14,817 bases of DNA from DAOUAJ01 sp034433615 (lineage in GTDB: Bacteria > Chloroflexota > Anaerolineae > DUEN01), in NCBI GenBank assembly GCA_034433615.1, contig DAOUAJ010000351.1, positions 1 through 14,817 of the forward strand. The letters are read 5' to 3'. The notes under the pieces were generated by a model. The model did no database searches, was not told the origin of the DNA, and saw only the letters and a list, made by a program, of their open reading frames with translations. The first letter of the stretch is position 1, and the number at the start of each line of letters is the position of its first letter. Both the position numbers and the translations under genes were made by a program. Of the stretch, positions 1-6,252 are shown in pieces.

Positions 1-89
1 TCGGCCACAAAGACGTGCGCACGACCATGATCTATACTCACGTTCTCCAGCGCGGCGGCCTGGCGGTGCGTTCCCCGCTGGACCTTTAA
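1..89 (+). CDS. intI: Integron integrase (tyrosine recombinase), C-terminal fragment
   Basis: Only the last 28 codons are in the window, read from position 3 and ending in TAA at 87-89. The peptide carries the final tyrosine-recombinase motifs: GHKDV, with the conserved box-III His, then TTMIYTHV with the nucleophilic Tyr (codon TAT at 33-35). The tail VRSPLDL is the ending typical of integron integrases (IntI) and unlike XerC/D or phage integrases. The family inserts and excises gene cassettes by recombination between attI and attC. It is the only plus-strand gene here, so it ends tail-to-tail with the minus-strand genes. The catalytic Arg, the rest of the protein and any attI site lie outside the window. 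I found no match to the attC core consensus (RYYYAAC/GTTRRRY) just downstream. The integrase call is firm; whether it is functional cannot be judged. Confidence 0.8.
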   Translation, partial: GHKDVRTTMIYTHVLQRGGLAVRSPLDL

Positions 90-258
90 AGAACAATGAA
101 CAACCGGCGGGTTCCATCCAGGGGAAACAGGCTGTAGGTTGACGCGAATCGAGAGAGGAGACCCGGGTGGAACAAAAATGGTTCTGAGGGGGCCAGAACT
201 CCCTGAGCCGGCGGAATCCACTGCAGCTCCTTTCCGGGATGAGACGAGCCGACAGGAA

Positions 259-403
259 CCAAAAACGGCCCTCGCCGGGACTTGACGGGAGCCGCTTTCT
301 GCGATCTCCTATCGGCGGCCTTCGCGCCGCCTCTTCCGGCGTGGAGACCGGCCCACCGGTCGGTGCCATGTTCACCGCCGATGGTATTTTTCTTTATAAA
401 CTA
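259..403 (-). ncRNA. Candidate structured small RNA of about 140 nt
   Basis: On the minus strand a consensus-like promoter (410-437) would start transcription near 403. The transcript would pass through a GACCGG-TGGG-CCGGTC hairpin (346-361) and a GGCGGC-GCGAAG-GCCGCC hairpin (314-331). It could end at a short GC hairpin (CGGC-GAGG-GCCG, 266-277) followed directly by five T (261-265), a minimal rho-independent terminator. No credible ORF is read by this transcript: the frame from the ATG at 369 gives low-complexity protein antisense to intI. I do not recognise a known RNA family. Promoter, hairpins and T-run are seen in the sequence; that they form one RNA gene is inference. The four-base-pair terminator stem is the weakest part. 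Confidence 0.3.
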
Positions 404-437
404 CCACAGTTTATATCCCGAACACTCACATTGTCAA
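395..437 (-). promoter_or_regulatory. Strong sigma70-type promoter with overlapping inverted-repeat operator
   Basis: On the minus strand a perfect TTGACA (432-437) is followed after 16 bases by TATAAA (410-415). A perfect 8-bp inverted repeat, TATAAACT/AGTTTATA with a 5-base spacer (395-402 and 408-415), covers the -10 box and the expected start site. That is where a dimeric repressor would be expected to bind. No gene for such a regulator is evident beside it. Transcription would run towards the 3' end of intI. Confidence 0.5.
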
Positions 438-466
438 ATTCCGGCCTGACGGCGAACCTGCGCTTT

Positions 467-556
467 TCATCCTCTCTCCGCCTCCCCCCTTCTCTCCCGC
501 CACAGCTCCTCCCTCATCTCCCGCGCCCTCGCCGCGTCGAATGCAGGTACCTGCAT
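467..556 (-). CDS. Candidate 29-residue small protein, unknown
   Basis: Directly after the GT39 stop (26 bases on) an ATG at 554-556 is preceded by AGGAG with a 7-base spacing. It opens a 29-codon frame ending in TGA at 467-469. The predicted peptide begins MQVPAFDAARAREMREELW and continues as an Arg/Glu-rich, probably helical tail. The start codon lies in the perfect palindrome ATGCAGGTACCTGCAT. The ribosome-binding site and position suggest translation with the upstream gene, but a peptide this short in GC-rich DNA can occur by chance. I recognise no family. Confidence 0.25.
   Translation of the reverse strand: MQVPAFDAARAREMREELWRERRGEAERG
541..556. repeat. Perfect 16-bp palindrome
   Basis: ATGCAGGTACCTGCAT is self-complementary over all 16 bases. 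A second small dyad, ATCAG/CTGAT, follows at 557-571. Both lie just downstream of the GT39 stop. They may be a protein-binding site or a decayed terminator; there is no T-run to support termination. Confidence 0.5.
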
Positions 557-582
557 ATCAGTACTCCTGATGAGCCGAAGTC

Positions 583-3444
583 CTACGACCCCACCGCCAC
601 CGGCCCCAGCAGCACCCGATCGCCCAGGGGGTTGCCGGCCGCATCCGTTACCGGCAGGCGCACGCCCGTGGCCGGATCGTACAGCCCCACCTCCACCCCA
701 TAACGCCCCGGCGGCAAGTCGGCCGCGACGGGCACCTGGTAGGCGTCGGCCAGCACCTCGCCCGCCAGCCAGCCGGTGGTGGGATACGCCCCATCGCCCG
801 GGACCCGATCTACCTGCCCGCGCACCCGGCTCTCGCCGTCCAGCAGGTGGATAAACACGGTCAGCGGCTGGGCCGACGGCCCGATCGCCCGCCAGTACAG
901 CGTCAACTCCAATGTTCCGCCCGGCGCGGCCGGCTCGGCCACATCGTACCCCAGCAGCTCGGCCACATCGCCCAGCCGGACACCCACCGGATGCTGCATG
1001 GGCGGCACGTCGAACCGCCGCGGCCGCCCGGCCACGCGCAACGTCCCCAGCGTCGCCTCCCCCAGCACGCGCCCTCCCACCGCCTCCAGCGTCAGATGCA
1101 CCGCGTATTCGCCCGCAGGCATCTGCGGGTCCAGCCGCCAGGGGTGGGTGTCCCGCACCACCTCGCCCGCCGCCCAGAGCGCAAAGGGATAACTGCCGTC
1201 CACCGGCGCCGCGCGGCGGACGCTCCACTCGCGGTCGCCATCGCGTAACGCCAGCCGCACGGCCGCCGCGTTCGGCGCATCGGTCTCCGCTCGCCAGTAC
1301 AACGGCAACAGGACGATCCCGCCCGGCGCCACCTCGCCGCCGGAGATATCCGCGCCGAGCAGGGTCACCTCTCCCCAGGCTTGGGGCTCGATGGCAGCGC
1401 TGCCCAATCGCTCGACCGCGGGAGGCACCAGCGGCCGGATCACCTCGACGGCCCCCAGCGTCGCGTCGGTGCCCTGAGCCGCGCCGGCCGCATCCAGCCG
1501 GCTCAGGCGCTCCCCCGTGTCGGGATCGTATACCGCGACCTTCAGCGTGTAGGTCCCCGGCGGGCTGCCCACAGCCAGCGGCACCGCGTAGACGTTGAGC
1601 GCCTCTTCGCCGTCGCCCCAGTACGGCAACGTCAGATGGCGGTCGTTCAGCAGTGGGCGATCGTCCTGCCCCACCCGCTGGCCGAAGCGATCCTCCAGGT
1701 AGAGAGTGGCCTTATACGGCCGATCCACGGGCGACAGCCGCCGCCACGACAGCACGGCCCAGACGATCTTGTCGGCCGGCGTCACGCGGCGCCGCGTTTC
1801 CTCTAAGGTGCTGGTCGGCCCGCCGCCGCGCCCGCCGAAGGCCATCGCCGTGAGCTCCACCGGCCCAAAGCGCACACTGGCCGGCTCCAGCGCCGGCGCC
1901 AGCTCAAACTGCGCCGGCTGCGGCAGCCGGTACACGTCCACCTGATAGCCGCGGAAGGCTCGCTCCCCCTCCCGCGCGGCAAACTTGTCCAGCAGGAAGG
2001 AGACCGCGCCGCGTGGATCCGTATCCGACTTGAACCAGCGCACCCAGAAGAGACGCTCACGCCCGGCCGAGAGCTCGGTCAGCCTCTGGACGATGGTGTG
2101 GATGTCCACAAACAGGTAGCGCGCCGGGGCCAGATTGGCCGGCTCCGGCGGCGGCTCCCCCAGCCGGGCGTAGCGGGGGTAGTACACCCCCAGCGGGTAG
2201 GGCACGTCCATCAAGATCAGATCGTCGGCTGTGGCCGTCTCCTTCAGCCAGGCCGCCAGGCCGGCCGTGTCCTCGCTGAAGAAGCGCTCATCGAACTGGT
2301 CGGCGCGCACGGCCGGGACGACGAGAACCGCCAGCGCCAGCGCAGCGACCACGCCCAGGGGCCGCCAGACTCGCCACCACCCCGCCAGCGCGAGCCCGAT
2401 CAGCGCGTAGAGCGCGGGGGTGACGAAGCTGATGTAGCGGGGATGAAACGTGGCCCGATCCACCAGGACCACGTAGTAGAAGGCCAGGCCGCCAGCCAGC
2501 CAGATCAGCAGGAAGAGCAGGCCCCGCGCGCCTTGGATTTTGGATTTTGGATTTTGGATTTCGGATTGACAGGAGTGCCAGAGGAACAGCGCCAGGCCGA
2601 TGGTGCCGCCCACGGCCAGGCCCCACAGCCAGGGCATCCCAGCCATCAGCGAGAGCGCCGGCCCCAGCACATACTCGCGCGCGCAGTCCAGCAAATAGGC
2701 GCCCGGGCTGGGGACGGTCAGATTGGGGTTGCGATAGGTGGGAATCTGCCGCAAGGCGATGGGGACCTGCGGCAGAAAGAGGAGGCTCATGCCCAGGCCG
2801 GAAAGAAACGCCCGCTCCAGGATGCGCAGGCCCAGCCGCCGGGGTGCGCCCGCCGCGCGCAGCGCGATCCAGGCCTGCCACGGGGCCAACACGAACACGG
2901 CCGAGTAGTGGGTGAGCACGCTCGCCGCCGCCAGAACGCTATACCCTGCCCACCAGCGGCCATTCGCCATTCGCCATTCGCCATTCGCCTCTTCCTCCAC
3001 CGCCCGCAACAGACCATAGGCCGCCCCCAACAGCCAGACAAACGTCACCGTGTACATGCGGGTCTCCTGCGCCTCGGCCAGGAAGAAGGGGGCCAACGCG
3101 CCAGCGCCCAGGGCCAGGACGCCCGCCGGCCGGCCACCTGCACGTCGCCCCAAGACATACAGGAGCGGTGCGCTCAACAGCCCGAAGAACGCCGACAGCG
3201 AACGCACGGCGAACTCAGAGCGGCCCAGCAGCGCCATCCAGAAGTGCAGAAGGTAGAAGTAGAGGGGGGGATGGATGTCCAGCTCCGGCGCTCCAGCGAT
3301 CGCCACCAGAGGGCGACTGGCCACGTCTATGTTGCGCGCCTCGTCCCACCAGATGTTCTGGACGTCAAGGCGGTACAGGCGCAGAGCAAAGCCGGCCCAC
3401 AACAGAATCCAAAAAGGCAATAAGGCAACAAGGAAATGAGGCAA
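583..3444 (-). CDS. GT39/ArnT-like polytopic membrane glycosyltransferase with three C-terminal sandwich modules
   Basis: A membrane glycosyltransferase of the GT39/GT83 (PMT/ArnT) superfamily, expected to use a polyprenyl-phosphate sugar. Residues 1-380 are rich in hydrophobic helices. The first external loop has WWDEA (32-36), with the acidic pair typical of this superfamily, followed by HPPLYFYLLHFW (58-69), LTHYSAVF (177-184) and FHPRY (333-337). Residues 381-510 are a soluble linker. Three related beta-rich modules follow (about 514-670, 680-805 and 810-953), sharing LYWRA, GxYPxxxWxAGEVxxD and PPGxYxxxVxxYDPxTGxRL; they are probably outside the membrane. The frame is open to an ATG at 3630, but that would overlap the preceding gene by 95 bases. 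I prefer the TTG at 3444, just before the first membrane segment, with GCGAGG upstream; this gives 953 residues. Two heptamer arrays interrupt the coding region in frame (residues 153-163 and 294-304). Acceptor and sugar are unknown. Confidence 0.8.
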   Translation of the reverse strand: MPHFLVALLPFWILLWAGFALRLYRLDVQNIWWDEARNIDVASRPLVAIAGAPELDIHPPLYFYLLHFWMALLGRSEFAVRSLSAFFGLLSAPLLYVLGRRAGGRPAGVLALGAGALAPFFLAEAQETRMYTVTFVWLLGAAYGLLRAVEEEANGEWRMANGRWWAGYSVLAAASVLTHYSAVFVLAPWQAWIALRAAGAPRRLGLRILERAFLSGLGMSLLFLPQVPIALRQIPTYRNPNLTVPSPGAYLLDCAREYVLGPALSLMAGMPWLWGLAVGGTIGLALFLWHSCQSEIQNPKSKIQGARGLLFLLIWLAGGLAFYYVVLVDRATFHPRYISFVTPALYALIGLALAGWWRVWRPLGVVAALALAVLVVPAVRADQFDERFFSEDTAGLAAWLKETATADDLILMDVPYPLGVYYPRYARLGEPPPEPANLAPARYLFVDIHTIVQRLTELSAGRERLFWVRWFKSDTDPRGAVSFLLDKFAAREGERAFRGYQVDVYRLPQPAQFELAPALEPASVRFGPVELTAMAFGGRGGGPTSTLEETRRRVTPADKIVWAVLSWRRLSPVDRPYKATLYLEDRFGQRVGQDDRPLLNDRHLTLPYWGDGEEALNVYAVPLAVGSPPGTYTLKVAVYDPDTGERLSRLDAAGAAQGTDATLGAVEVIRPLVPPAVERLGSAAIEPQAWGEVTLLGADISGGEVAPGGIVLLPLYWRAETDAPNAAAVRLALRDGDREWSVRRAAPVDGSYPFALWAAGEVVRDTHPWRLDPQMPAGEYAVHLTLEAVGGRVLGEATLGTLRVAGRPRRFDVPPMQHPVGVRLGDVAELLGYDVAEPAAPGGTLELTLYWRAIGPSAQPLTVFIHLLDGESRVRGQVDRVPGDGAYPTTGWLAGEVLADAYQVPVAADLPPGRYGVEVGLYDPATGVRLPVTDAAGNPLGDRVLLGPVAVGS
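2533..2567. repeat. Heptamer tandem repeat inside the GT39 gene (TTGGATT x5)
   Basis: Four exact and one degenerate (TCGGATT) copies of TTGGATT at exact 7-base period. On the coding strand they are read as SEIQNPKSKIQ (residues 294-304), a polar stretch between two hydrophobic helices. The composition is unlike the surrounding GC-rich sequence, which suggests insertion or expansion of a mobile or slippage-derived repeat in a tolerant loop. Confidence 0.85.
2961..2988. repeat. Heptamer tandem repeat inside the GT39 gene (CATTCGC x4)
   Basis: Four exact copies of CATTCGC at 7-base period. On the coding strand they are read as ANGEWRMANG (about residues 153-162), a polar insert directly after the helix ending YGLLRAVEEE. 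The reading frame is preserved on both sides. Confidence 0.85.
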
Positions 3445-3535
3445 CGAGGACCTCGCCGTCTCGCCCCCTCGTCCTTTCGTTGCCCCGTTGTCTCGTTGCC
3501 TGACAGACTCACCGACTTGCTGATTCGCTGGCTCG
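3424..3535. repeat. Eight-base-periodic repeat tract with inverted arms
   Basis: The spacer between the GT4 stop and the GT39 start is built of degenerate octamers. On the plus strand AACAAGGA/AATGAGGC/AACGAGGA-type units run to about 3450. On the minus strand GCGAGCCA/GCGAATCA, then ACGAGACA/ACGGGGCA/ACGAAAGG units fill the rest. AGGCAACGAG (3439-3448) and CTCGTTGCCT (3492-3501) are perfect 10-bp inverted arms. The proposed TTG start of GT39 (3442-3444) lies in the left arm, so a hairpin in the mRNA could affect its translation. Confidence 0.7.
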
Positions 3536-4738
3536 CTAACCCGCCCCCAGGGCACGATAGACCTCCAAATGGCGCGCGGCGATGTCCTCCCACTGGAAAG
3601 CCTGGGACAACTGCAAGGCCCCGCGTCCAATGCGTTCGCGCAGTTCCGGTTCGGCCATGAGGCGCTGCACGGCGTTGGCCGCCGCCGATGGATCGTCCGG
3701 CGGCACCAGGAGCACGTTCTCCCCGTCCATCAGCCGGGGGATGCCGAGGGCCGTCGGCACCAGCGGCTCCCCTGGCGTCGTCGTGACGATGGGCAAGCCG
3801 TGCGCCAGAGCGGCCATCAGGCTTCCACGGCGAAAGGATGCGCCATCGCGATAAGGCAGGACGCAGACATCAGCCGCCAGCAGGTGCGCCGAGACCTCCT
3901 CTTCAGGGATGTACCCTGTCCAGCGCACGCGCGCTGCCATGCCCAGGCGATCGGTCAACTGGCGCACACGTTCCAGGTAGATCACATTGGTGGGATCGCT
4001 TGCTCCCACCTGGCCACCGACCATGATCAGGTAAGCAGACACACCCCGACGCACCAACTCGGCCAGGGTGAGCATCAGTGTCTCTCCCCCCTTGCTGGCG
4101 TTCAAGAAGCCGAAATAGCACATCAGTACGTCCTCTGGCCGCACACCCAGTCGCGCTCGCCAGGCGGCTCGATCATAATCGGCAGGAGGCTGTGCCTGGA
4201 TGTTGCTGCCGATGGGGATCAGATCGAGGATTTTGATCCCTCCCGCTGATTGCAGGGCCTGAAAATCCGCCGCGTTCGTCGCGATAGCCACATCCGCCGC
4301 GCGGGCCAGGCGCAACACCACCCAACGGCGCAATGGGCCGGCTTTGGGAAAGAGATAAGGCACCCTGAGATCGTGAAAGGTGACTACCAGGTGTGGACGA
4401 ACTTCGCTTTGCAGGAGCCGGGCGGGCGCCAGGTTGAGCGCCGGGTGCATACCGTAAGCTGCTGCCTGATACTGAATGTGCACTACATCGGGCTGGATCT
4501 CTCGTGCCGCATCCTGAAGAGCACGCCAGCTCCACCAACCCCAGCGCGACACGACAGCGTGTACCATCGGCTCTGCAACGTCCCGCTGGGAGCGCGAATG
4601 TTCAGCCGCGGCTGCTTTTGCCGTCAACACGTGGACTTCGACCCCCAGTGTCTTCAGTGCCAAACCCAGCTCACGGGTGTAATCTCCCACGCCGCCCTGC
4701 ATGGGAGGATACTCGCCGGTCACCAATAACACTCGCAT
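3536..4738 (-). CDS. Glycosyltransferase family 4 (GT-B fold)
   Basis: A 400-residue cytoplasmic or membrane-associated retaining glycosyltransferase that transfers sugar from a nucleotide donor during surface-glycan assembly. The N-terminal Rossmann half starts MRVLLVTGEYPP and has the glycine loop GGVGDY (15-20) and TFHDLRVPY (120-128). The C-terminal half has CYFGFLNASKG (207-217), the fold segment VRWTGYIPEEEV (271-282), and RRGSLMAALAHGLPIVTT (303-320). The last segment replaces the usual EX7E motif: the second Glu position is Met in SLMAALAHG. This is a variant I associate with a GT4 subfamily rather than with inactivation. ATG start, with AGGAG about 11 bases upstream. It is separated from GT2 by a palindrome-rich spacer and from GT39 by a repeat tract. 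Donor and acceptor are unknown. Confidence 0.85.
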   Translation of the reverse strand: MRVLLVTGEYPPMQGGVGDYTRELGLALKTLGVEVHVLTAKAAAAEHSRSQRDVAEPMVHAVVSRWGWWSWRALQDAAREIQPDVVHIQYQAAAYGMHPALNLAPARLLQSEVRPHLVVTFHDLRVPYLFPKAGPLRRWVVLRLARAADVAIATNAADFQALQSAGGIKILDLIPIGSNIQAQPPADYDRAAWRARLGVRPEDVLMCYFGFLNASKGGETLMLTLAELVRRGVSAYLIMVGGQVGASDPTNVIYLERVRQLTDRLGMAARVRWTGYIPEEEVSAHLLAADVCVLPYRDGASFRRGSLMAALAHGLPIVTTTPGEPLVPTALGIPRLMDGENVLLVPPDDPSAAANAVQRLMAEPELRERIGRGALQLSQAFQWEDIAARHLEVYRALGAG

Positions 4739-4993
4739 GATGCTATAACTCCTGGGCAGAGGAGGTCCGGAGGGGACGAAGTCCCCTCCGGAAAAGCTCT
4801 TTCAAGCCTTTTCACCTGCCAAGTGGAGCTTGAGGATGCCCCCCGAGGCCCCAACGGAGCAGGTAAAAGGCCTAAAAGGACCATTTTGCAGAGGGGAATT
4901 CCCCTCCGCACCACCCCTTTAGGGATACCTGTCCGCCTTTGAAGACAGGGGGGCGGAGGTGCCGGGTGCCTGGGAGAAGGATGGCAAGGCAGG
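4739..4993. repeat. Palindrome-rich spacer, possible decayed repetitive element
   Basis: The 255-bp gap between GT2 and GT4 holds a perfect 12-bp stem, TCCGGAGGGGAC/GTCCCCTCCGGA with a GAA loop (4766-4792). It also holds a 14-bp inverted pair with one bulge (GCCTTTTCACCTGC 4806-4819 with GCAGGTAAAAGGCC 4859-4872), a perfect palindrome GAGGGGAATTCCCCTC (4891-4906), and a CCTGTC/GACAGG hairpin (4928-4949). The 12-bp hairpin ends 28 bases upstream of the GT4 start. No T-run follows any stem, so these are not canonical terminators. The density of dyads suggests a repetitive extragenic or MITE-like element, or a leader that folds in the GT4 mRNA. No credible protein gene is present. Confidence 0.6.
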
Positions 4994-5956
4994 TCAAGGG
5001 CTATGACGCAAACCCGTTCGCAACAAGGCCGCATAGGCTGCCATGCGCTCCCGGCGCAGGGGTCGCTTGTGCCCCACCAGCCACTTTGCCGCCTCCTCGC
5101 TCCATTGATAGACGTAAGTCGCTAACAAAAAAAGCCGCACCACCTCCGCGGCGAATCGGCCGTGATGTTTCCGAAAATAGAGCACTTTGGAGATGTTAAA
5201 GTGGATGTGTCGGGCAGCCACCACTTGTTCGCTCGATTTGCCCTCGTGGTGGATGACCTGTGCTGTGGGCAGATAGACAATGCGCCAGCCGGCCATGCGC
5301 GCTCGCCGGCACCAGTCCAGCTCTTCGGAATACATGAAAAAGCGCTCGTCGAAGCCCCCGATTTGCTCAATGGCCTCTCGTCGGGCCAGCAGACAGGCTC
5401 CCATCACCCAGTCCACGTCCTGCTCCTGGTCGTCCGGCCGGTCAGCCAGATGGTAACGACGCGCCACCGGGTTATCCGGCCACCACTGATGCAAGATCGT
5501 GCTTTCCAGGAAAGCCGTAGCCAATGTCGGGAAGCGCCGCCGCGAGGATTGTACCCGACCGTCAGGGTAACGCAACTGCGGACCGAGCGCCCCCACATCG
5601 GGGTGAGCTTCCATGTAGCGCACCATGGTCAGCAAGGCATCACCCACTGCCTCAGCATCAGGGTTTAAGAACAGCACGTAGCGGCCATGAGCGCAGGCTA
5701 ACGCCTGATTGTTGGCCCGGGTGAATCCCACATTGACTGGATTGCAAATCACCTGGGCCCAGGGAAACTCCCGTGCCAGCACCTCCAGGCTATCATCGCT
5801 GGAACCATTGTCCACCACGATAACCTCGGCCTGCAATGCCCGGTCGGCTGCGCGCACGGCTACCCCTGGCGAGGCGGCAATGGACGCCAGACACCGCCGC
5901 AACAGGGGGGCTACGTTCCAGCTCACGATCAGCACCGAGAGGTCAACCACACGCAC
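4994..5956 (-). CDS. Glycosyltransferase family 2 (rhamnosyltransferase-like)
   Basis: A 320-residue GT-A enzyme, an inverting transferase using a nucleotide sugar, of the kind that adds rhamnose or other sugars to cell-surface polysaccharides. Visible motifs are SVLIVSWN (7-14), VDNGSSD (48-54), NVGFTRANNQ (75-84), and the metal-binding NPD in LFLNPDAEA (95-103). The acceptor-side block VMGACLLARREA (184-195), GGFDERFFMYSEELDW (200-215) and HHEG (236-239) follows. A C-terminal segment with an aromatic/basic stretch (about 265-300) may attach to the membrane. The GTG start directly follows an in-frame TAA; a second GTG two codons on has better spacing from AGGA. With gmd/rmd in the same window a D-rhamnose donor is attractive, but this is inference. 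Confidence 0.85.
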   Translation of the reverse strand: MRVVDLSVLIVSWNVAPLLRRCLASIAASPGVAVRAADRALQAEVIVVDNGSSDDSLEVLAREFPWAQVICNPVNVGFTRANNQALACAHGRYVLFLNPDAEAVGDALLTMVRYMEAHPDVGALGPQLRYPDGRVQSSRRRFPTLATAFLESTILHQWWPDNPVARRYHLADRPDDQEQDVDWVMGACLLARREAIEQIGGFDERFFMYSEELDWCRRARMAGWRIVYLPTAQVIHHEGKSSEQVVAARHIHFNISKVLYFRKHHGRFAAEVVRLFLLATYVYQWSEEAAKWLVGHKRPLRRERMAAYAALLRTGLRHSP

Positions 5957-5979
5957 TTATCCTGAAAATGGCCCCCCCT

Positions 5980-6163
5980 GCGATGGGCGAAGGTCTCCTG
6001 ACCGAGCCCTTTTTCGGGCCTTCGGCGATCAAGGAAGCTGACAGCTAACTGCTGACGGCTGATCGCTTTTCCGCGATGGGCGAAGGTCTCCTGACCGAGC
6101 CCTTTTTCGGACCTTCGGCGATCAAGGAAGCTGACAGCTAACTGCTGACGGCTAATCGCTTTT
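5980..6163. repeat. Two 91-bp direct repeats, each ending in heptamers
   Basis: Positions 5980-6070 and 6073-6163 are nearly identical over 91 bases (93-base period). I see two differences: G versus A in CGGGCCTT/CGGACCTT, and G versus A in GGCTGATC/GGCTAATC. Each unit has a dyad-rich half, with CGAAGG...CCTTCG and CCGAGCCC...GGGC-CT-TCGG stems. The other half is a degenerate heptamer run (GCTGACA, GCTAACT, GCTGACG, GCTGATC). The G-to-A change in copy 2 breaks one base pair of the inner stem. They occupy most of the spacer between the prenyl synthase and GT2. Confidence 0.9.
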
Positions 6164-6196
6164 CATCCACCGTGGCGCCGCTGGCAACCGTTCTGC

Positions 6197-6233
6197 AAAA
6201 GACGAGGGTTAGAGGCAACGCCCCTAACCCTCG
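6197..6233 (-). terminator. Rho-independent terminator of the prenyl synthase gene
   Basis: On the minus strand a perfect 10-bp stem, CGAGGGTTAG/CTAACCCTCG (arms 6224-6233 and 6203-6212), is capped by GGC/GCC pairs and followed by TCTTTT. It lies 20 bases after the prenyl synthase stop, so GT2 probably has a separate transcript. Confidence 0.8.
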
Positions 6234-6252
6234 CCTGATAGCCGCGAATCGT

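Larger units (their letters stand above)
90..582. other. Gene-poor spacer between intI and the GT39 gene
   Basis: About 490 bases without a convincing large protein gene; the open frames crossing it have arginine/proline-rich, frame-shadow composition. It holds a GTTCTG/CAGAAC hairpin (181-199, 7-base loop) about 90 bases after the integrase stop, with no T-run, so it is a poor terminator candidate. It also contains GC-rich hairpins at 314-331 (GGCGGC/GCCGCC) and 346-361 (GACCGG/CCGGTC), an AT-rich segment around 388-440 with a promoter and inverted repeat, and a 16-bp perfect palindrome at 541-556. The promoter, RNA, small-ORF and palindrome candidates are listed separately. Confidence 0.6.

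Noticed and set aside
171..196. Group II intron domain V (GGTTCTGAGGGGG resembles its 3' strand)
   Set aside because: The matching GAGCCG...GAAA 5' strand is missing, and no intron-encoded reverse transcriptase is seen nearby.
181..199. Terminator for the integrase gene
   Set aside because: The GTTCTG/CAGAAC hairpin has no following T-run on the plus strand and lies 90 bases after the stop.
1..369. Minus-strand ORF from the ATG at 369 running off the left edge
   Set aside because: It is antisense to intI, with composition unlike a protein and no ribosome-binding site; the promoter there is better explained by an RNA or an unknown target.
90..582. attC or attI recombination site after intI
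   Set aside because: No pair of RYYYAAC and GTTRRRY cores flanking an inverted repeat could be found by eye.
467..1228. 253-codon minus-strand open frame over the 3' part of GT39
   Set aside because: Almost all of it is Gly/Ala/Arg-rich out-of-frame reading of the GT39 modules; only the last 29 codons beyond the GT39 stop were kept, as a weak small-ORF candidate.
2098..3423. 441-codon plus-strand open frame opposite the GT39 gene
   Set aside because: Its product is Gln/Arg/His-rich without domains, and it is a mirror of a gene with clear GT39 motifs on the other strand.
4720..5034. 104-codon minus-strand open frame in the GT2-GT4 spacer
   Set aside because: It runs through palindromes, overlaps both flanking genes and has low-complexity Pro/Cys-rich sequence without a ribosome-binding site.
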